Shown here: in pieces, positions 62,406 through 64,000 of the stretch
Layout of the letters: each line of letters begins with the position of its first letter
Numbering within the stretch: position 1 is the first letter of the stretch
NCBI RefSeq assembly: GCF_014654365.1
Contig: NZ_BNAY01000001.1
Location: 310,001 to 374,000, forward strand
Length of the DNA: 64,000 nt
Reading direction: 5' to 3'
DNA from: Amycolatopsis oliviviridis
GTDB taxonomy: Bacteria > Actinomycetota > Actinomycetes > Mycobacteriales > Pseudonocardiaceae
Notes under the pieces: model-generated
What the model was told of the DNA's origin: nothing
The model's input: the letters and a program-made list of their open reading frames with translations, nothing else
Databases searched by the model: none
Made by a program: the position numbers and the translations under genes

Positions 62406-64000
62406 GTGCTCGTCGGCATGCCGCCGCCGCGGAACCCGCCGGACCGTCCGCTCCCGCCCGAACTGAGCGCGGCGAGCTCGCACGGGTACAACTGTCGTTG
62501 TGTCGCCAGGCATTTCGGCCTCGATCCGGCTCCGTACGGGGAACTGCCGGCATGCTCGCTGTCCGAACGCCAGTACCGGAAGCTGCTGGTGGAGGCGGAC
62601 AAGGTCCAAGACCAGGCCAAACGACTCGCCGTCACGCGGAACGTCGCGGGCGCGCAGCGGAAGTACGCCCGGATGCGGGAGATCGCGCACCAACTGGACC
62701 GGACGGACCTCGAACTCGCCGCGGTCAGCGATCTGGCCACACTCTGTTATTCGGCGGGCGATCTGCGGAACGCGCGCCAATGCGCCGAAGCCGTGCTCCA
62801 CGTCTTCAAGGTGAGCACCGCCGCCATTGTCCACTTCGGACAGTACGCCGAAGCGCGGATGATCGAAGGCTCCCGGGAGGTCGCCGAGCGCGTGCTCATC
62901 TCCCTGGCCACGGAGGAAGGTGACGTCGCCAAGGCGAGCGAGCTGATCGCCGGGCAGCGGCGACGGGCGGCGTTCCGCAAGGAGGCCGGGCCGGAACAGT
63001 ATCCGCCCGAGTTGCTCGACGTCCACGGCGTCGACGAGCTGGAACTGCGGATCTTCGACGTGCGCGTCCAGATCGCCGCCGGGGATTTCGCGGGTGCGCG
63101 GACGGCGATCGAGGAGATCTTGGCGGCGTTGGACGTCCTCGCGGAGGTCGACGAGGTCCGCGAGCGGGTCATGCACCAGCAGGCCATGGCCAGGGCCGAA
63201 CGTGCCCGGGTCCGCCAGGCGGGCGGTGAGGACGCCGACGCACGGGCGGACCTGCTGAGGCTGAGCGCCCAGCACGAGGGCCGCCCGCTGGCCGCCAAGG
63301 TGGCCATCGAGCTGGCGTCGGACCGGGCCCTGGCAGGCGATTTCCCCGGCGCTGTCGCCGCGATCGTCTCCGCCCGCGACGAACTCGCGGCAGCGGGCCT
63401 GACCGGCGACGTCGCGGAGGCGAGCCACGCGCTGGGTGGCCTTTTGCTGATGGTGGGTGAGGTAGGGCAGGCCCGCGACCAGTTCGAACACGCGAAAGCG
63501 ATCCGCTCGGCCAACGGCGACGTTCCGGGCCTGCGTCTGCTGGACACGGCACTGGCCCGCTGTGCCGCGGCGGAAGGCGACTGGGCGACGGCGGAGGACT
63601 ACGCGACCCGCGCGCGGGAATCGGCGCGGACGTCGGGCGACTGGCCGGCTCTCCTGCACACGGATTTCGTCGCGGCTTCGATCGGGTTCGCCCGGGGCGA
63701 GGATCCGCGGGCGGTGCTGGATCTGCTGCTCCCGCTGACACTCGCGGCGGCGGAATACCGATTCGAGTTCGTCTCGCCGGAAGCGCGCACGGCGTGGGCG
63801 CGTGACATCGCGGCCCCGACGATGGGGATGGTGCTGGCGCTGCTGGCCCAGCTGGGGGAACGGAGGCTGACGGCTGAACTGATCGAGCGTACGTGTGCGG
63901 TCGGTGCGTACACGGGGGTCGAGGGGCCGTCGCTAGACCTGACCGGAACACTGCCGTCCCTCGAACTGGCCCCGTCCACCGAGGACGACCGGCTTCCGTT
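62406..64000 (+). CDS. TPR-repeat protein, continues past the window end
   Basis: At least 531 residues, open to the end of the window. GTG 62406 starts right after the preceding stop codon. The protein begins with PPPRNPPDRPLPPELSAASS and CRCVARHFGLD, then several TPR-like helical pairs (YSAGDLRNARQCAEAVLHV, ..DFAGARTAIEEILAAL, ..EVGQARDQFEHAKAI). The later part (AAEYRFEFVSPEARTAWARDIAAP) resembles the region that precedes a CHAT caspase-like protease domain in actinobacterial TPR-CHAT proteins. The CHAT domain itself would lie beyond the window and is not seen. If present, this operon would be a candidate conflict system. Confidence 0.75.
   Translation, partial: MLVGMPPPRNPPDRPLPPELSAASSHGYNCRCVARHFGLDPAPYGELPACSLSERQYRKLLVEADKVQDQAKRLAVTRNVAGAQRKYARMREIAHQLDRTDLELAAVSDLATLCYSAGDLRNARQCAEAVLHVFKVSTAAIVHFGQYAEARMIEGSREVAERVLISLATEEGDVAKASELIAGQRRRAAFRKEAGPEQYPPELLDVHGVDELELRIFDVRVQIAAGDFAGARTAIEEILAALDVLAEVDEVRERVMHQQAMARAERARVRQAGGEDADARADLLRLSAQHEGRPLAAKVAIELASDRALAGDFPGAVAAIVSARDELAAAGLTGDVAEASHALGGLLLMVGEVGQARDQFEHAKAIRSANGDVPGLRLLDTALARCAAAEGDWATAEDYATRARESARTSGDWPALLHTDFVAASIGFARGEDPRAVLDLLLPLTLAAAEYRFEFVSPEARTAWARDIAAPTMGMVLALLAQLGERRLTAELIERTCAVGAYTGVEGPSLDLTGTLPSLELAPSTEDDRLP

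Overview
The window is high-GC, gene-dense DNA from an actinomycete, most likely a Pseudonocardiales member close to Amycolatopsis. This is inferred from the GC-rich codon use, the many GTG starts and ATGA/GTGA overlaps, the families present, and recurring GAAGGCCCCCTT hairpins that I associate with Amycolatopsis genomes from memory. No rRNA, tRNA, CRISPR array, insertion sequence or prophage was recognised.

Layout. 0-1 kb: a RidA gene and a divergent MarR regulator with two matching operators between them. 1.4-3.3 kb: a secreted von Willebrand A/Calx-beta protein. 3.4-6.2 kb: a class A beta-lactamase lipoprotein divergent from a LysR gene and a cytosolic beta-lactamase-like protein, the blaL-blaA-blaB arrangement known from Streptomyces cacaoi. 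6.2-11.6 kb: flavodoxin, secreted S33 peptidase, LuxR-type regulator and MFS exporter. 11.7-22.5 kb: a four-gene cluster of fatty acyl-AMP ligase (FadD32-like), type I PKS (ACP-KS-AT-DH-KR-ACP-degenerate carrier-TE), acyl-CoA carboxylase beta subunit and secreted antigen 85-like acyltransferase. It looks like the mycobacterial mycolate-condensation locus, but in a probable genus that lacks mycolic acids. This is the most striking system here.

22.5-31.7 kb: a glycolate/glyoxylate-type catabolic region (threonine/hydroxyaspartate ammonia-lyase, DauR-like regulator, RidA, GntR, MatC-like permease, class V aminotransferase, fused FAD/Fe-S glycolate-oxidase-like protein, FAH-family enzyme), with a shared GntR-type operator at two promoters. 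31.7-42.7 kb: multicopper oxidase with a membrane partner and LysR, secreted S1 protease, SGNH hydrolase with TetR, membrane protein, secreted EEP-family phosphodiesterase, Dabb protein, MFS exporter and EI24 membrane protein.

42.8-50.6 kb: a MarR gene, then an orphan type VII secretion accessory/effector region: PPE-like, EspC-like, EspG-like and YbaB-like proteins plus two peptidoglycan hydrolases carrying WXG-like helical segments. No core Ecc machinery is in the window. 50.7-53.7 kb: a large secreted PA14/beta-propeller/CBM/DUF1080 protein. 53.7-55.85 kb: a visibly AT-richer insert with one orphan protein that looks like a conflict or defence effector. 55.85-59.9 kb: a TetR gene and paired ABC exporter half-transporters behind an iron-box-like site. 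60.0 kb to the end: a three-gene operon of two unrecognised proteins and a TPR protein that runs off the window.
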